From positions 62,001-126,000 of the forward strand of contig NZ_SBKP01000001.1 of NCBI RefSeq assembly GCF_004122115.1: DNA of 64,000 nucleotides, written 5' to 3'. The notes under the pieces are model-generated. The model worked only from the letters and a program-made list of their open reading frames with translations, was not told where the DNA came from and searched no databases. The DNA comes from Sphingobium fluviale. Lineage in GTDB: Bacteria > Pseudomonadota > Alphaproteobacteria > Sphingomonadales > Sphingomonadaceae. This document shows, in pieces, positions 27,401 to 35,093 of the stretch (position 1 is the stretch's first letter; each line of letters begins with the position of its first letter). The position numbers and the translations under genes were made by a program.

Positions 27401-27754
27401 GGGCAGCACCGCCAGGGCAATCCCGCGCGACCGGGCCAGCGTTTCCACCTGTTGCAACCCATAGCTCCAGTAAGGCATGCCGCCGATCAACCGGATCAGA
27501 ATCGCCTTTGCGCCAGACAGCGTCCGCTCGACATAGGTATCGACCGATAAGGGGTGCAGGAGGGAGCCCAGGTTGACGAGCCTGAGCGAAGGGAATCCCG
27601 CATCACGCCCGCGTGCTTCGCGCCACCCAGCCGCGAAAGCGCCCAGGTCGCTGTCCGAAAAGGACAGGACCACAAGATCCGCAGGCTCCTGCCCCGGATC
27701 CTGCGGGACGGCGGTCTCCTCCATCCCGTGGGTTTCGCGGAAGATGACGTGCAC
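24464..27754 (-). CDS. cobN: Cobaltochelatase large subunit CobN
   Basis: Large porphyrin-binding subunit (1096 residues) of the ATP-dependent aerobic cobaltochelatase, which normally works with CobS and CobT; neither is in this window. Family motifs include VHVIFRETHGMEE at the N-terminus, GGMPYWSYGLQQVETLAR, SRCPRHGYVAFYLWLREQ, HVGAHGTLEWLPGKSVALSG and PRVYGPAPGSYGLGLG. The start is taken as GTG 27754, ten bases past the cobW stop, since homologues begin HVIFRETHG; no strong ribosome site is visible. The length is somewhat below the usual 1200-1280. The frame is intact. Confidence 0.94.
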   Translation of the reverse strand: MHVIFRETHGMEETAVPQDPGQEPADLVVLSFSDSDLGAFAAGWREARGRDAGFPSLRLVNLGSLLHPLSVDTYVERTLSGAKAILIRLIGGMPYWSYGLQQVETLARSRGIALAVLPGDGRVDARLDAASTLPVPVLRDLARNCDAGGVAAACSALVRLARVAGLVDAALPDSAPVPEAGGWHPEHGVIDPAAFVRDPARPLVLIVFYRSYLTAHDLDPFAVLHAAFAHRGFDAVSIFVPSLKAPTVRGQVDQWVRALSPDAIINATAFSARGEEGDTPLDGAGVPVLQLALATCARTAWAGTARGLSPADLAMHVVLPEIDGRVFAGVASFKESGARDPDLQFARAVHRADPERIAAIAARVAGWVALARKPVGGRRVALLLSTYPGKAHQMAHAVGLDALASAEAILADLAQAGYAAESSVRATDLERACLRWPLADYRKALASLPDELRADLFTAWGEPEDDPAVVDGAFRFAALPAGAALLALQPERGHAAGRDGEYHDLSRCPRHGYVAFYLWLREQGTDALVHVGAHGTLEWLPGKSVALSGGCWPEALTGAMPVIYPFIVNDPGEAAQAKRRIGAVTIGHVPPPLASTRSGAGLGRIEALLDEFSNADGLDPARRGRLQDAIRDEARALGLEAELGLDGAATLAEAITRIDRFVCDVKESQFGDGLHIFGRGEHGAAERDGLLAALDGRRVPPGPSGSPFRGRSDVLPTGRNLYAIDPRAVPSRAAHAQGVRLAEELVRRHLQDHGDYPRGLVVDLWGAATMRTAGEEFAMALHLLGARPLWDTGSERVTGVEILNLAVLDRPRIDATLRVSGLFRDAFPTLPLLFGQAVRALCERDEPAEWNPFAGQGASPRVYGPAPGSYGLGLGSAAETYTDAARRAAGEAWLAASDHALDTVFGEGAGRADPQGLRLRVAGADAFVHLQDLPETDLLLAADYAAHEAGFAAAKALTGGEAALYHLDNRDPAQPTARTVTEEIARVVRARAAHPGWVAGMMRHGFRGGAELAATLDHLGAFAHLAGGVPPHLFDLYHDATLGSGEVRAFLEQANPGALAAMEARFAALHVAGLWRTRRNSILASLPTSSSRRDGA

Positions 27755-27764
27755 GGCGTGCCGC

Positions 27765-28802
27765 TCAGCCCAGCAGAACCGCGCGGATCGCCTCGGCATC
27801 GACATGGTCATGCTCGGCAATGGCGACCAGCATGGTCCGCCGCGCTTCGTCGGGTCGCCACGGCCGGTCATACTGGTGACGCACCCGCGCGCCCACGGCC
27901 TGCACCAGCAGCCGCATCGGTTTTCCCGCGACGGCGGCATAGCCTTTCACGCGCAGGATCGAATGATCGCGGGCCAGCGCCTCGATCCGCGAAGCCAGTG
28001 CCGCCGGATCGGCGATCTCGCCCAGTTCGATCAGGGCGCTGTCGAAATCCTCGTGCTCGTGATCGTCCTCTCCGTCATGGTGCGAAGGGCGCGCGGCGAT
28101 GTCGTCTTCGGCGGCGGAGCCGAGCCCCAGGATCACGCGCGGGTCGATGACGCCTTCGGTCAGTTCGATCACCGGCACCTGGCGGGGAGATTCCGCCGCG
28201 ATCACCGCGCGCGCGGCGGCGACACCTTCGGCTCCTGCCAGATCGACCTTGGTCAGCAGGACCATATCGGCGCAGGCCAGTTGATCCTCGAACACTTCCG
28301 ACAGCGGCGTTTCATGATCGATGCTGGGGTCGACCGCGCGCTGCGCGTCAAGCGCGGCCACATCGGGCGTGAACCGGCCCGCCGCCACGGCTTCGGCATC
28401 GGCCAGCGCCAGCACGCCATCGACCGTGATCCTGCTGCGGATCGCGGGCCAGTCGAACGCCTTCAGCAGCGGCTTGGGCAGCGCCAGCCCGGATGTCTCG
28501 ATCAGGATGTGGTCCGGGCGCGGATCGAGCGCGAGCAGCTTTTCCACCGTGGGAATGAAATCGTCGGCCACGGTGCAGCAGATGCAGCCATTCGCCAGTT
28601 CCACGATGTTTTCCGCCGGGCAATCAGGAATGGCGCAGGACTGGAGAATGTCGCCATCCACGCCCAGCGTCCCGAATTCGTTGACCACCACCGCCAGGCG
28701 GCGCCCGCCGGCATTGCGGATCAGGTGGCTGATAAGCGTGGTTTTCCCCGCGCCCAGAAAACCGGTAACAATGGTGACCGGAACCTTGGACAGGTCGGAC
28801 AT
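27765..28802 (-). CDS. cobW: CobW-type GTP-dependent metallochaperone
   Basis: G3E-family GTPase of 345 residues thought to deliver cobalt to the chelatase CobN. The Walker A is GFLGAGKTT (residues 14-22), the metal-binding CxCC motif is GCICC (72-76), and a His/Asp/Glu-rich loop (SHHDGEDDHEHED) precedes the C-terminal CobW_C domain. ATG 28802 has a GGGGA ribosome site and follows a 190-base leader that begins with a cobalamin riboswitch. It is the first gene of the minus-strand series ending at cobJ, so it and CobN are repressed together when B12 is plentiful. Confidence 0.94.
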   Translation of the reverse strand: MSDLSKVPVTIVTGFLGAGKTTLISHLIRNAGGRRLAVVVNEFGTLGVDGDILQSCAIPDCPAENIVELANGCICCTVADDFIPTVEKLLALDPRPDHILIETSGLALPKPLLKAFDWPAIRSRITVDGVLALADAEAVAAGRFTPDVAALDAQRAVDPSIDHETPLSEVFEDQLACADMVLLTKVDLAGAEGVAAARAVIAAESPRQVPVIELTEGVIDPRVILGLGSAAEDDIAARPSHHDGEDDHEHEDFDSALIELGEIADPAALASRIEALARDHSILRVKGYAAVAGKPMRLLVQAVGARVRHQYDRPWRPDEARRTMLVAIAEHDHVDAEAIRAVLLG

Positions 28803-28835
28803 GTCAACTTCCCCGTGCGCCGGAGCGAGAACAGG

Positions 28836-28993
28836 CGGGGCTTGCCGGACATGTCCGGCCGGCACGCGGGCGACGGGCGGGCGCAGCAAGGCACCCGTAA
28901 CCACGCGGCCGTGCAGCCCCAGCCACACAGCTTCGTCGCCCAGACGGAGAGTTACCGTGCCATGACCATCCCCTGGATCAGGCAAGAGCGACC
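28836..28993 (-). promoter_or_regulatory. Structured expression platform of riboswitch 1
   Basis: Between aptamer and cobW are pairable segments shared with the second riboswitch leader: arms at 28986-28992 and 28935-28941 (GTCGCTC with GGGCGAC), an internal ACGG/CCGT hairpin (28944-28958), and AGCCCC/GGGGCT arms at 28837-28842 and 28915-28920. A perfect 16-base palindrome GCCGGACATGTCCGGC lies at 28844-28859, about 40 bases before the start codon. No run of U follows, so control is more likely at translation or by Rho than by an intrinsic terminator. Confidence 0.55.
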
Positions 28994-29206
28994 GGTGCGC
29001 CGGCAGGTCTCCTGGCTCGCGGGTCACAGCTTGATGCACGCCTTCCCGGATTTGCGCCTTTGCGCCGTCCAGTGGCTGCTCCTGCATGCAGGAGCATGTG
29101 CATCGCGCTATCCGCTTACAGTTGCAGGGACAGCCGCGGATTTGGAAGAAAAGCTTCCGCACCGCATTCCCGATTAAGCCCCTTGCGGGGCACCGGCGCG
29201 ATCATC
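28994..29206 (-). ncRNA. Cobalamin riboswitch upstream of cobW
   Basis: On the minus strand the leader carries the conserved cobalamin aptamer elements in order: GCCGGTGCCCC at the 5' end, the AATCGGGAAT block, CTGTCCCTGCAACTGTAAGC, the GCAGCCACTGG box, GGGAAGGCGTGCAT and the 3' B12 box GAGCCAGGAGACCTGCCGGC (28999-29018). It ends about 195 bases before the cobW start. B12 binding should switch off cobW-N-G-H-I-J. A second, closely similar copy lies at 33096-33312. Confidence 0.95.
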
Positions 29207-29241
29207 GAAGAACGGGCAAGCCCAACCCTTCGGCCCTGCCC

Positions 29242-29735
29242 CTAGACGATAATGGCGGCCAAGCCAATTGCTGTTGTCGCTTCATCCTCGTCGCGCCACC
29301 GCCGGATCACGGCGGGGTTGGCTGCGATCTGCTCTATCGCATCACCAGGATAGGTCCAAAGCGATATCCCGGTTGTACCCTTCCTGATCCTGGACGTCCC
29401 CGACAGCGGCAAGCGGCCATCCTTGCCCCACCGTATCCGCTCGCGGGACGTGATGCCGAGAATGTCCTCGACCTGTCGTTGACTGACAGGCTTGCGCGCT
29501 ATCCGGAAAAGCCGTTCTCGTAAGGCTTCGACGAGATTCTGAGCGTCTTGCCTCGATGCTCGATCAAAAACGCAGCTTCGACTGGTCCTGGAGAAGCTGC
29601 CAGTCGAACGCCCCATCAGCAACCTGATCGCGGCGTCGCGCTCCCCGTGGTGGACGCGCAACCCGAGTGGCATGCGGACCTCGAGATTGATCAAAACGAC
29701 ACAGGCCTCGTTCGTGAACTCGAGCAGGACGCACC
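29242..29735 (-). pseudogene. C-terminal remnant of an unrecognised, possibly DNA-binding protein
   Basis: The open frame from just after the NiCoT stop to 29242 reads like real protein: EFTNEACVVLINLEVRMP, then ALRERLFRIARKPVSQRQVEDILGI (helix-turn-helix-like), RIRWGKDGRLPLSG and WTYPGDAIEQIAANPAVIRRWRDEDE. There is no start codon with a ribosome site; the first usable ATG (29673) is mid-sequence. The coding-like part begins almost exactly where the NiCoT gene ends. This looks like the tail of a larger plasmid gene cut off when the transporter segment was joined here. The family is not recognised. Confidence 0.45.
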
Positions 29736-29752
29736 GATTGATGCGGGACCGG

Positions 29753-30799
29753 TCAGGCAACGACCGAGACCTCGATTTCGTCGAAGCGCTTCCAGCGGTA
29801 GATCGCGAAACTGGCAAGCCAGCAAAGCACGAAGAGGCCGATGATGGCAAAGCCGAGCCCGTTGAAGTTCTCGCCCAGTTCCGCCGCGATACGCCACGGC
29901 GTGCCGGTCAGGCCCAGCTTGTCACCAATCAGCGCCAGCGTTTCGATACCACCGATGACGATGGCCACTATCGCCGAAATCAGCGTGATGGTGATGTTGT
30001 AGTAAAGTTTGCGGATCGGCTTCACGAAGGCCCATTCGTAGGCACCGAGCATGACCACCCCGTCCAGTGTGTCGATCAACGCCATGCCGGCGGCGAACAG
30101 CGCGGGCAGGACGAGGATCGTTGCGATCGACAGACCATTGGCGGCCTGGCTGGCCGACATTCCCAGAATGGCCACCTCGGTCGCGGTATCGAACCCCAGC
30201 CCGAACAGAAAGCCGAGCGGCGCCATATGCCAGCTCCGGTTCACCAGGCGAAACATGGGCCTGAACAGGCGGGAGAGCAGGCCGCGCCCTCCGAGCAGCA
30301 GGTCGAGATCGTCCTCGGCATATTCTCCGCCCTTGCGGACATGGGCGAAGGTTCGCCAGACGACACGCAGGATGACCAGGTTCATGCCCGCGATGGTGAA
30401 GAGGAACAGCGCGGAAACTATCGTCGCAACCACACCGCCCACTTCCTTGAAGGCGCCGAACCGCGCCAGGGCACTTGTCGTAAGCGCGATGCCGACCGAG
30501 GCGATGGCGATGATCCCCGAATGACCGACCGCGAACCAGAAGCCGGTTGTCACCGGACGCTGGCCGTCCTGCATCAGCTTGCGGGTCACATTGTCGATCG
30601 CCGCGATGTGATCGGCATCGACGGCATGGCGCAGGCCCAGCCCCCAGGCGAGCAAGGCGGTGCCGAGCATCAGGGGCTGCGCGTGAAACAGGCTATAGGC
30701 CCAGAGCCAGGCGGCGATGTTCGCGGCGATCAATCCTGTGAACAGAACGCCGATCCGTTGGCGCAGCGCCATGGATGAAGGTGCGGGAGGTGAGGTCAT
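29753..30799 (-). CDS. NiCoT-family nickel/cobalt permease
   Basis: High-affinity secondary Ni/Co importer of the HoxN/NixA/NicT family, 348 residues, eight predicted membrane helices. The family signature in helix 2 is RHAVDADHIAAIDNVTRK (HX4DH), followed by FWFAVGHSGII and LGFLFGLGFDTATEVAILG. The gene is 71 bases downstream of the TonB-dependent receptor on the same strand, so both are under riboswitch 2. Control by cobalamin points to cobalt rather than nickel as the physiological substrate; that is inference. Confidence 0.93.
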   Translation of the reverse strand: MTSPPAPSSMALRQRIGVLFTGLIAANIAAWLWAYSLFHAQPLMLGTALLAWGLGLRHAVDADHIAAIDNVTRKLMQDGQRPVTTGFWFAVGHSGIIAIASVGIALTTSALARFGAFKEVGGVVATIVSALFLFTIAGMNLVILRVVWRTFAHVRKGGEYAEDDLDLLLGGRGLLSRLFRPMFRLVNRSWHMAPLGFLFGLGFDTATEVAILGMSASQAANGLSIATILVLPALFAAGMALIDTLDGVVMLGAYEWAFVKPIRKLYYNITITLISAIVAIVIGGIETLALIGDKLGLTGTPWRIAAELGENFNGLGFAIIGLFVLCWLASFAIYRWKRFDEIEVSVVA

Positions 30800-30870
30800 G
30801 ATCGGTCCGGGGTTTGGGGGGAACGCCGCACGGCGGAATGCACCGCCGCGCGGATTGGCTGGCGTGGCGG

Positions 30871-32910
30871 TCAGAAAGTAAGCTTTGCGCCCAGTCTTAC
30901 GGTGCGCGGCTCGACCACGCGGCTGAGCCGGCCTTCCACCGGGCCGCCTGTGTCATAGGCGGGGATGTAGGACTCGTAATAATAGGCGATGTCCTTGTCC
31001 TGGCTGCCCAGGACATTGAGAACCTCGCCGAAAAGCTCGACCCGCTTGCCCTTCCACGCAGCACGGGCGTTGACGACCGTGCTGCCGGAATCGCGGATGC
31101 TATCGTCCTCGACCAGGGGTGATGGACCCAGGTGGCGCACCCGAATGCTGGCCTCCCACGGAGAGAGCACCAGCGAAACACCGGCCGACGCGGCGTTTTG
31201 GAATGCGTTGGGGATATGATCGCCATTGTCATAGCGGGCATGGCTGGCGGTGTAGTTGCCATCGAGCGCGAGCCACGAGACTGGCCGCCAGAACGCGACG
31301 ATTTCGTAACCGTGACGGCGGCTGGCGCCAGAAGGCTCAACGGCGTTGGAATCGCCCACGAAACGCAGTTCGCTGCCGACATCCAGCCACCAGTATGTCG
31401 CGGTCAGGCTCACGCCGGGGAATTGCAGCCGCGCGCCCAGTTCCTTGCCAATGCCTCGCACCAGCACCGGCACGGGCGCGGCCGTGTTCACCGCGCCGCG
31501 AACGTCGTTGGAGTGGAAGCCCCTGCCCCAGTTGCCGTAGACCTCCAGATGCGGCGTGATGCGCCAGGCGACCGACGCCTTGGGCGAAAGAAGCGACGCG
31601 GAACCGCTGCCTTCGCCCAGTGAAGCGGCCGCCGCATCGCGCGCGCGAACCGAATAGCGGTAATGATCCCCGCGCAGGCCGCCGGTCAGGCGCAGCCCGT
31701 CGATCGGCATCCAGGTCGCCTCGCCATAGAGGGCCAGCGACAGCTCCTTGGCGTGATAATGCCCCAGCGATGCCAGGAACGCGCGATCGGCGGTGCGATT
31801 GACGCCGACGTTGCCGATCGCGTCAAACCGGTTCTCGGTGCCGATGGTGAGAGTCAGGGCGGGCGTGAGTTCCCACCGCCGCTGCGCCGTAAGGCCAAGC
31901 ACCCAGCGTCGGTCGAACTGTTCGATCTGTGCGCTGGTTCCGTCGGCATCGGCGTAGGTCGGGTTGGAGAACATCGACCAGTCGTAAAACTGGGCATAGG
32001 CGTTGGCCCGCCAATCGGGCTGCTCGACCGCCAGATTGCCGATCAGGCGCGTCGTCTGCCCCCGTGCGGAAGGATCGGGGGAACAGAACACGTCCGGGCA
32101 CAGCGGCGTGCCGATGATCCGTTCGGGGATCTGTTCGGTCGGACGCCAGGTTGCCCGGTAGGCATGGAGCGTACCCTCCAGCGTACCCGCGCCGACTTGC
32201 GTGCCGTATTTCGCAAAGCCCGAGAAATGGCGCATCCGTTCCGGCTGCTGCCATGGCCCGTCGTAGATCTTCGCCTGCCCGACAAGGGTCAGGTCACCCG
32301 TGCCGATGTTGCGAAGGGTTCCCCCTGCGGCGATCCGGCGCCAGCCATAGGAGCCGCCCTCAAGTGACGCCCACGGTCGTTCATAGCCATCGATGGTGAT
32401 CATGTAGGCCGCCCCGGCCAGCGCGAAATCTCCGCCGTCGGCGCGATACGGGCCTTTGCGGAAGTCCTCCCGCGCTACGATTTCAGGGATGAGGCCATTC
32501 AGATCGAGATAGCCATGACCGTGGCCATGTGTGCGGAAATTCATTTGTACGCCGTCGATGTAGGTGGTGAAGTCCGATCCGTGGTCGAGGTTGAAGCCGC
32601 GCAGGAAATACTGGTTCGCCTTGCCGCTTCCAGAATGTTGGGCCGCCACCATGCCCGGAACCGCCTCCAAAAGTTCAGCCACGCGGAGCAGCGGACGGAC
32701 CAGCAGGTCGGAGCCGCCCACGCTGCCCTCGCTCGCTGCCTGCGCGGTGCCGATTTTCGCCTCGCCACGTCCGAAAACGACGATGTCGGCACTGGCCAAA
32801 TCGGCATCCGCGCCTACCTCCGTTTCGTTTGGCGCTTCTTCGGCAAACGCCGGTGTTGCGCAAAGGATCAGCGCGGCGAGCGCGCTGCTGGAAAGGATAG
32901 TCTTGATCAC
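30871..32910 (-). CDS. TonB-dependent outer-membrane receptor under B12 riboswitch control
   Basis: A 679-residue TonB-dependent receptor. Signal peptide TILSSSALAALILCATPAFA; plug domain with LLRVAELLEAVPGMVAAQHSG and YFLRGFNLDHGSDF; a His-rich plug loop THGHGHGYLDLNGLIPE; then a 22-strand barrel ending in VRLGAKLTF with the terminal Phe. The start is GTG 32910, with a GGGGGA ribosome site; the frame upstream runs into the leader RNA. The riboswitch and the NiCoT partner suggest uptake of cobalt (perhaps chelated) or a corrinoid. Similarity to BtuB is only at fold level, so B12 itself is not proven. Confidence 0.88.
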   Translation of the reverse strand: MIKTILSSSALAALILCATPAFAEEAPNETEVGADADLASADIVVFGRGEAKIGTAQAASEGSVGGSDLLVRPLLRVAELLEAVPGMVAAQHSGSGKANQYFLRGFNLDHGSDFTTYIDGVQMNFRTHGHGHGYLDLNGLIPEIVAREDFRKGPYRADGGDFALAGAAYMITIDGYERPWASLEGGSYGWRRIAAGGTLRNIGTGDLTLVGQAKIYDGPWQQPERMRHFSGFAKYGTQVGAGTLEGTLHAYRATWRPTEQIPERIIGTPLCPDVFCSPDPSARGQTTRLIGNLAVEQPDWRANAYAQFYDWSMFSNPTYADADGTSAQIEQFDRRWVLGLTAQRRWELTPALTLTIGTENRFDAIGNVGVNRTADRAFLASLGHYHAKELSLALYGEATWMPIDGLRLTGGLRGDHYRYSVRARDAAAASLGEGSGSASLLSPKASVAWRITPHLEVYGNWGRGFHSNDVRGAVNTAAPVPVLVRGIGKELGARLQFPGVSLTATYWWLDVGSELRFVGDSNAVEPSGASRRHGYEIVAFWRPVSWLALDGNYTASHARYDNGDHIPNAFQNAASAGVSLVLSPWEASIRVRHLGPSPLVEDDSIRDSGSTVVNARAAWKGKRVELFGEVLNVLGSQDKDIAYYYESYIPAYDTGGPVEGRLSRVVEPRTVRLGAKLTF

Positions 32911-32940
32911 AAAGTGTCCCCCGGCGTCTTGCGACGTGGC

Positions 32941-33094
32941 CGGGGCTTGCCGTTCGCGAACGGTCGGCACGCGCGACGACCGGACGCCATGGGCGGCCGA
33001 CGCGCGTCTGCCGATGCGGCCCCAGCCGCTCGTTCGTCGCTCAGACGGAATTCACCGTGCCGCGGCCATCCCCTGGGCCAGGGCAAGAGCGACC
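32941..33094 (-). promoter_or_regulatory. Structured expression platform of riboswitch 2
   Basis: Same architecture as after riboswitch 1: GTCGCTC/GAGCGAC arms (33087-33093 with 33036-33042), an ACGG/CCGT hairpin between them, GGGGC/GCCCC arms, and a perfect palindrome CCGTTCGCGAACGG (32950-32963) about 40 bases before the GTG start of the receptor. The palindrome sequence differs completely from the one in leader 1 while its position and the preceding CGGGGCTTG (plus-strand reading) are kept. Confidence 0.55.
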
Positions 33095-33095
33095 A

Positions 33096-33312
33096 GACGC
33101 CGGCAGGTCTCCTGGCTCGCGGGTCACAGCTTGATGCACGCCTTCCCAGGCCTCGCAGGACTTAGCGTCCGGCCCAGTGGCTGCCCCGTTCATCGACGGA
33201 ACGATGTGCATCGCGCTATCCGCTTACAGTTGCAGGGACAGCCGCGGATTTGGGAAGCGAACTCCCGCACCGCATTCCCGATTAAGCCCCTTTCGGGGCA
33301 CCGGCGCGATCG
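33096..33312 (-). ncRNA. Cobalamin riboswitch upstream of the receptor-NiCoT operon
   Basis: Minus-strand aptamer almost identical in its core to riboswitch 1: GCCGGTGCCCC, AATCGGGAAT, CTGTCCCTGCAACTGTAAGC, GCAGCCACTGG, GGGAAGGCGTGCAT and the B12 box GAGCCAGGAGACCTGCCGGC (33099-33118). The variable peripheral arms differ between the two copies, as expected for functional aptamers rather than a recent duplication artefact. It ends about 185 bases before the GTG start of the receptor and should repress receptor and NiCoT when B12 is abundant. Confidence 0.95.
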
Positions 33313-33533
33313 ATGGATGTCGAAAAGCTCAACACCCGACAGACCGCATAGGCCAACCGAACGAGAAAGCCAAGGCCATGCCTATGGGTTGCACTCGGCC
33401 GCTATCCAGATGAACCATACACCTAATTGCAACCCCGCAGAGTCGGCACAACCAACTTCGACATGACAAAATGCTATAAGCTGTCCAGAATGAAGGCTGC
33501 CGATTTCGGCCAATAATATTGATGAGGTTGCTT

Positions 33534-34745
33534 GTGGCGCTAGACGTCGTGAGGATTGGCTTCCTGCCGCTGGTGGACGCGGCCGTGCCGATCCTGGCAC
33601 GAGAATTTGGTTTTGCCGAAGAAGAAGGGCTTGATCTCGTCCTCGTGCGGGATCTGAGCTGGGCGACTGTCCTCGATCGCCTCGTCTATGGCCACAACGA
33701 CGCCGCGCACATGATTGCGCCGCTCGCCATCGCCACCTCGCTGGGTCTGGGCCGGCCGGCTCACGCCTTGTCGGTGCCGTTCGTGCTCGGGTTGAACGGC
33801 AATGCTGTCACCCTCAATCCCGATCTCGCCGCAAAGGTCATGACTCCGGGCGAACCCGGAGATGCCATTGCCATCGGCAGGCGCCTTGCCATCGCGGCGC
33901 TGGCTGCGAAGGCAGGTGGCAGGAAGCTGCGGTTCGGCGTGGTCCACCGGTTTTCCAGCCACAGTTACATGCTCCGCTACTGGCTGCGTGGTAGTGGCCT
34001 CGATCCGAACGAGGATGTCGAAATTGTCACGGTTTCCCCGCCGTTCGCCGCAGATGCGCTGGCAAGCGGCGAAGTCGACGGGATATGCGTGGGCGAGCCG
34101 TGGAACAGCGTTGCGGTGGATCGCGGTGTCGGAGCCATTTCGGTCGTCACCGCGCAGATCTGGCGGCGCGGCGTGGAGAAGGTGCTTGCCATGCCAACCC
34201 GCGCGATGGAGGACAATCCGGAACGAACGGAGCGGCTACTGCGCGCGTTATACCGTGCCGGGATCGCCTTCGTCGATCCTGCCCACCAGGACGAGATCGT
34301 CCGCATTCTTTCCGGCCCGGCCTATGTCGATGCGCCCGAGGAGCCTGTCCGCCGCGCCGTTTCCGACCGCATCCTCTTCGCACGGGGGCATGAGCCTCAC
34401 CACGTTCCCGATTTCATGTTCCAGCACCGCGAAGCCGCCAATTTCCCTTGGTCCAGCCAGGCCGCCTGGCTCTATGCGCAGATGTGCCTTGCCGGACACG
34501 CGCAGTTTGACGCCGAAAACTATGCCACCGTGCAGCGAACCTTCCGACCGGACGTCTATCGCAAGGCCTTGCGCGGAATCGGGGCGGATCTTCCCGGCGC
34601 CAGCGCAAAACTGGAGGGTGCGATTACCGACCCGACGGGTGTGGGAACAATCCAGGGCAGACTGATCCTGGGCGCCGACAGCTTTTTCGACGGCGCCCGC
34701 TTCGATCCCGCGAAACTTGGTGACACGCTGGCGGATCGCGCCTGA
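33534..34745 (+). CDS. nasS: NasS-like nitrate/nitrite-sensing protein
   Basis: Substrate-binding-protein homologue of the NrtA/CmpA/NasF family without a signal peptide, the profile of the cytosolic nitrate sensor NasS, which holds the antiterminator NasT in check. The 403 residues begin VRIGFLPLVDAAVPILAREFGFAEEEGLD and include VGEPWNSVAVDRGVG and the family C-terminal HREAANFPWSSQAAWLYAQM. GTG 33534 is preferred because a GAGG ribosome site sits six bases before it; ATG 33522 is an alternative. No nasT gene is found in the window. It lies upstream of the nitrate assimilation genes. Confidence 0.78.
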   Translation: MALDVVRIGFLPLVDAAVPILAREFGFAEEEGLDLVLVRDLSWATVLDRLVYGHNDAAHMIAPLAIATSLGLGRPAHALSVPFVLGLNGNAVTLNPDLAAKVMTPGEPGDAIAIGRRLAIAALAAKAGGRKLRFGVVHRFSSHSYMLRYWLRGSGLDPNEDVEIVTVSPPFAADALASGEVDGICVGEPWNSVAVDRGVGAISVVTAQIWRRGVEKVLAMPTRAMEDNPERTERLLRALYRAGIAFVDPAHQDEIVRILSGPAYVDAPEEPVRRAVSDRILFARGHEPHHVPDFMFQHREAANFPWSSQAAWLYAQMCLAGHAQFDAENYATVQRTFRPDVYRKALRGIGADLPGASAKLEGAITDPTGVGTIQGRLILGADSFFDGARFDPAKLGDTLADRA

Positions 34746-34751
34746 AAATCA

Positions 34752-34767
34752 GGCAGGCATGCCTGCC
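34752..34767. repeat. Perfect 16-bp palindrome after nasS
   Basis: GGCAGGCATGCCTGCC begins six bases after the nasS stop codon. It could form a cruciform or a short hairpin but lacks a U-tract, so it is not a convincing intrinsic terminator. A regulator-binding site near the promoter at 34900 is another possibility. Confidence 0.5.
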
Positions 34768-34899
34768 AATGCCACTTAATTGTGCAACGCAAAATTCTGG
34801 TTGAATGCTTGCGGCATAACCGACAATAGGCACGCACTTCACCGGAACAACGGCGTTCTGGCGATTCGAACACTGTAACGATCCCGTGTCGCGGCGATG

Positions 34900-34915
34900 T
34901 GGCATGGGATTTGCT
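34900..34915 (+). promoter_or_regulatory. Sigma-54 promoter upstream of the nitrate leader
   Basis: TGGCATGGGATTTGCT matches the sigma-54 consensus TGGCACG-R-N3-TTGCW at every defined position but one (T for C at the sixth base). The -24 GG and -12 GC have the required ten-base separation. A start site near 34926 would put a terminator hairpin within the first 60 bases of RNA. Sigma-54 with NtrC is the classic control of nitrate assimilation. Orientation is plus, towards narK. Confidence 0.65.
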
Positions 34916-34938
34916 TTTCTGACTGTAGTGGCAATGGC

Positions 34939-34985
34939 GCCGCTCGGCCTGGCTTCCTCGGGAGTGCGGGCCGTGCGGCTTTTTT
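34939..34985 (+). terminator. Terminator hairpin in the nitrate leader RNA
   Basis: Arms GCCGCTCGGCC (34939-34949) and GGCCGTGCGGC (34969-34979) pair with one mismatch and are followed directly by six T (34980-34985). It lies just downstream of the sigma-54 promoter and is oriented plus. This is the architecture of nas leaders controlled by NasT antitermination, in which NasS releases NasT when nitrate is present. It might instead simply end the nasS transcript. Confidence 0.7.
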
Positions 34986-35093
34986 GCGTTTTGGGGCGGG
35001 ATGGAACGGGCATTGAAAGCGAAGCAAGCGGACGGACGCAGGGGCTTGATTGCCCTTGCGTTTGCGCGTGTGCGCTGGTCAACGAATGCCCCG

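Noticed and set aside
28952..28969. Five-codon mini-ORF (MVMAR) after riboswitch 1, matched by MAAAR after riboswitch 2 (33052-33069)
   Set aside because: The G-rich stretch directly abuts the ATG with no spacing for a ribosome site. A one-base length difference just after suggests conservation at RNA, not peptide, level.
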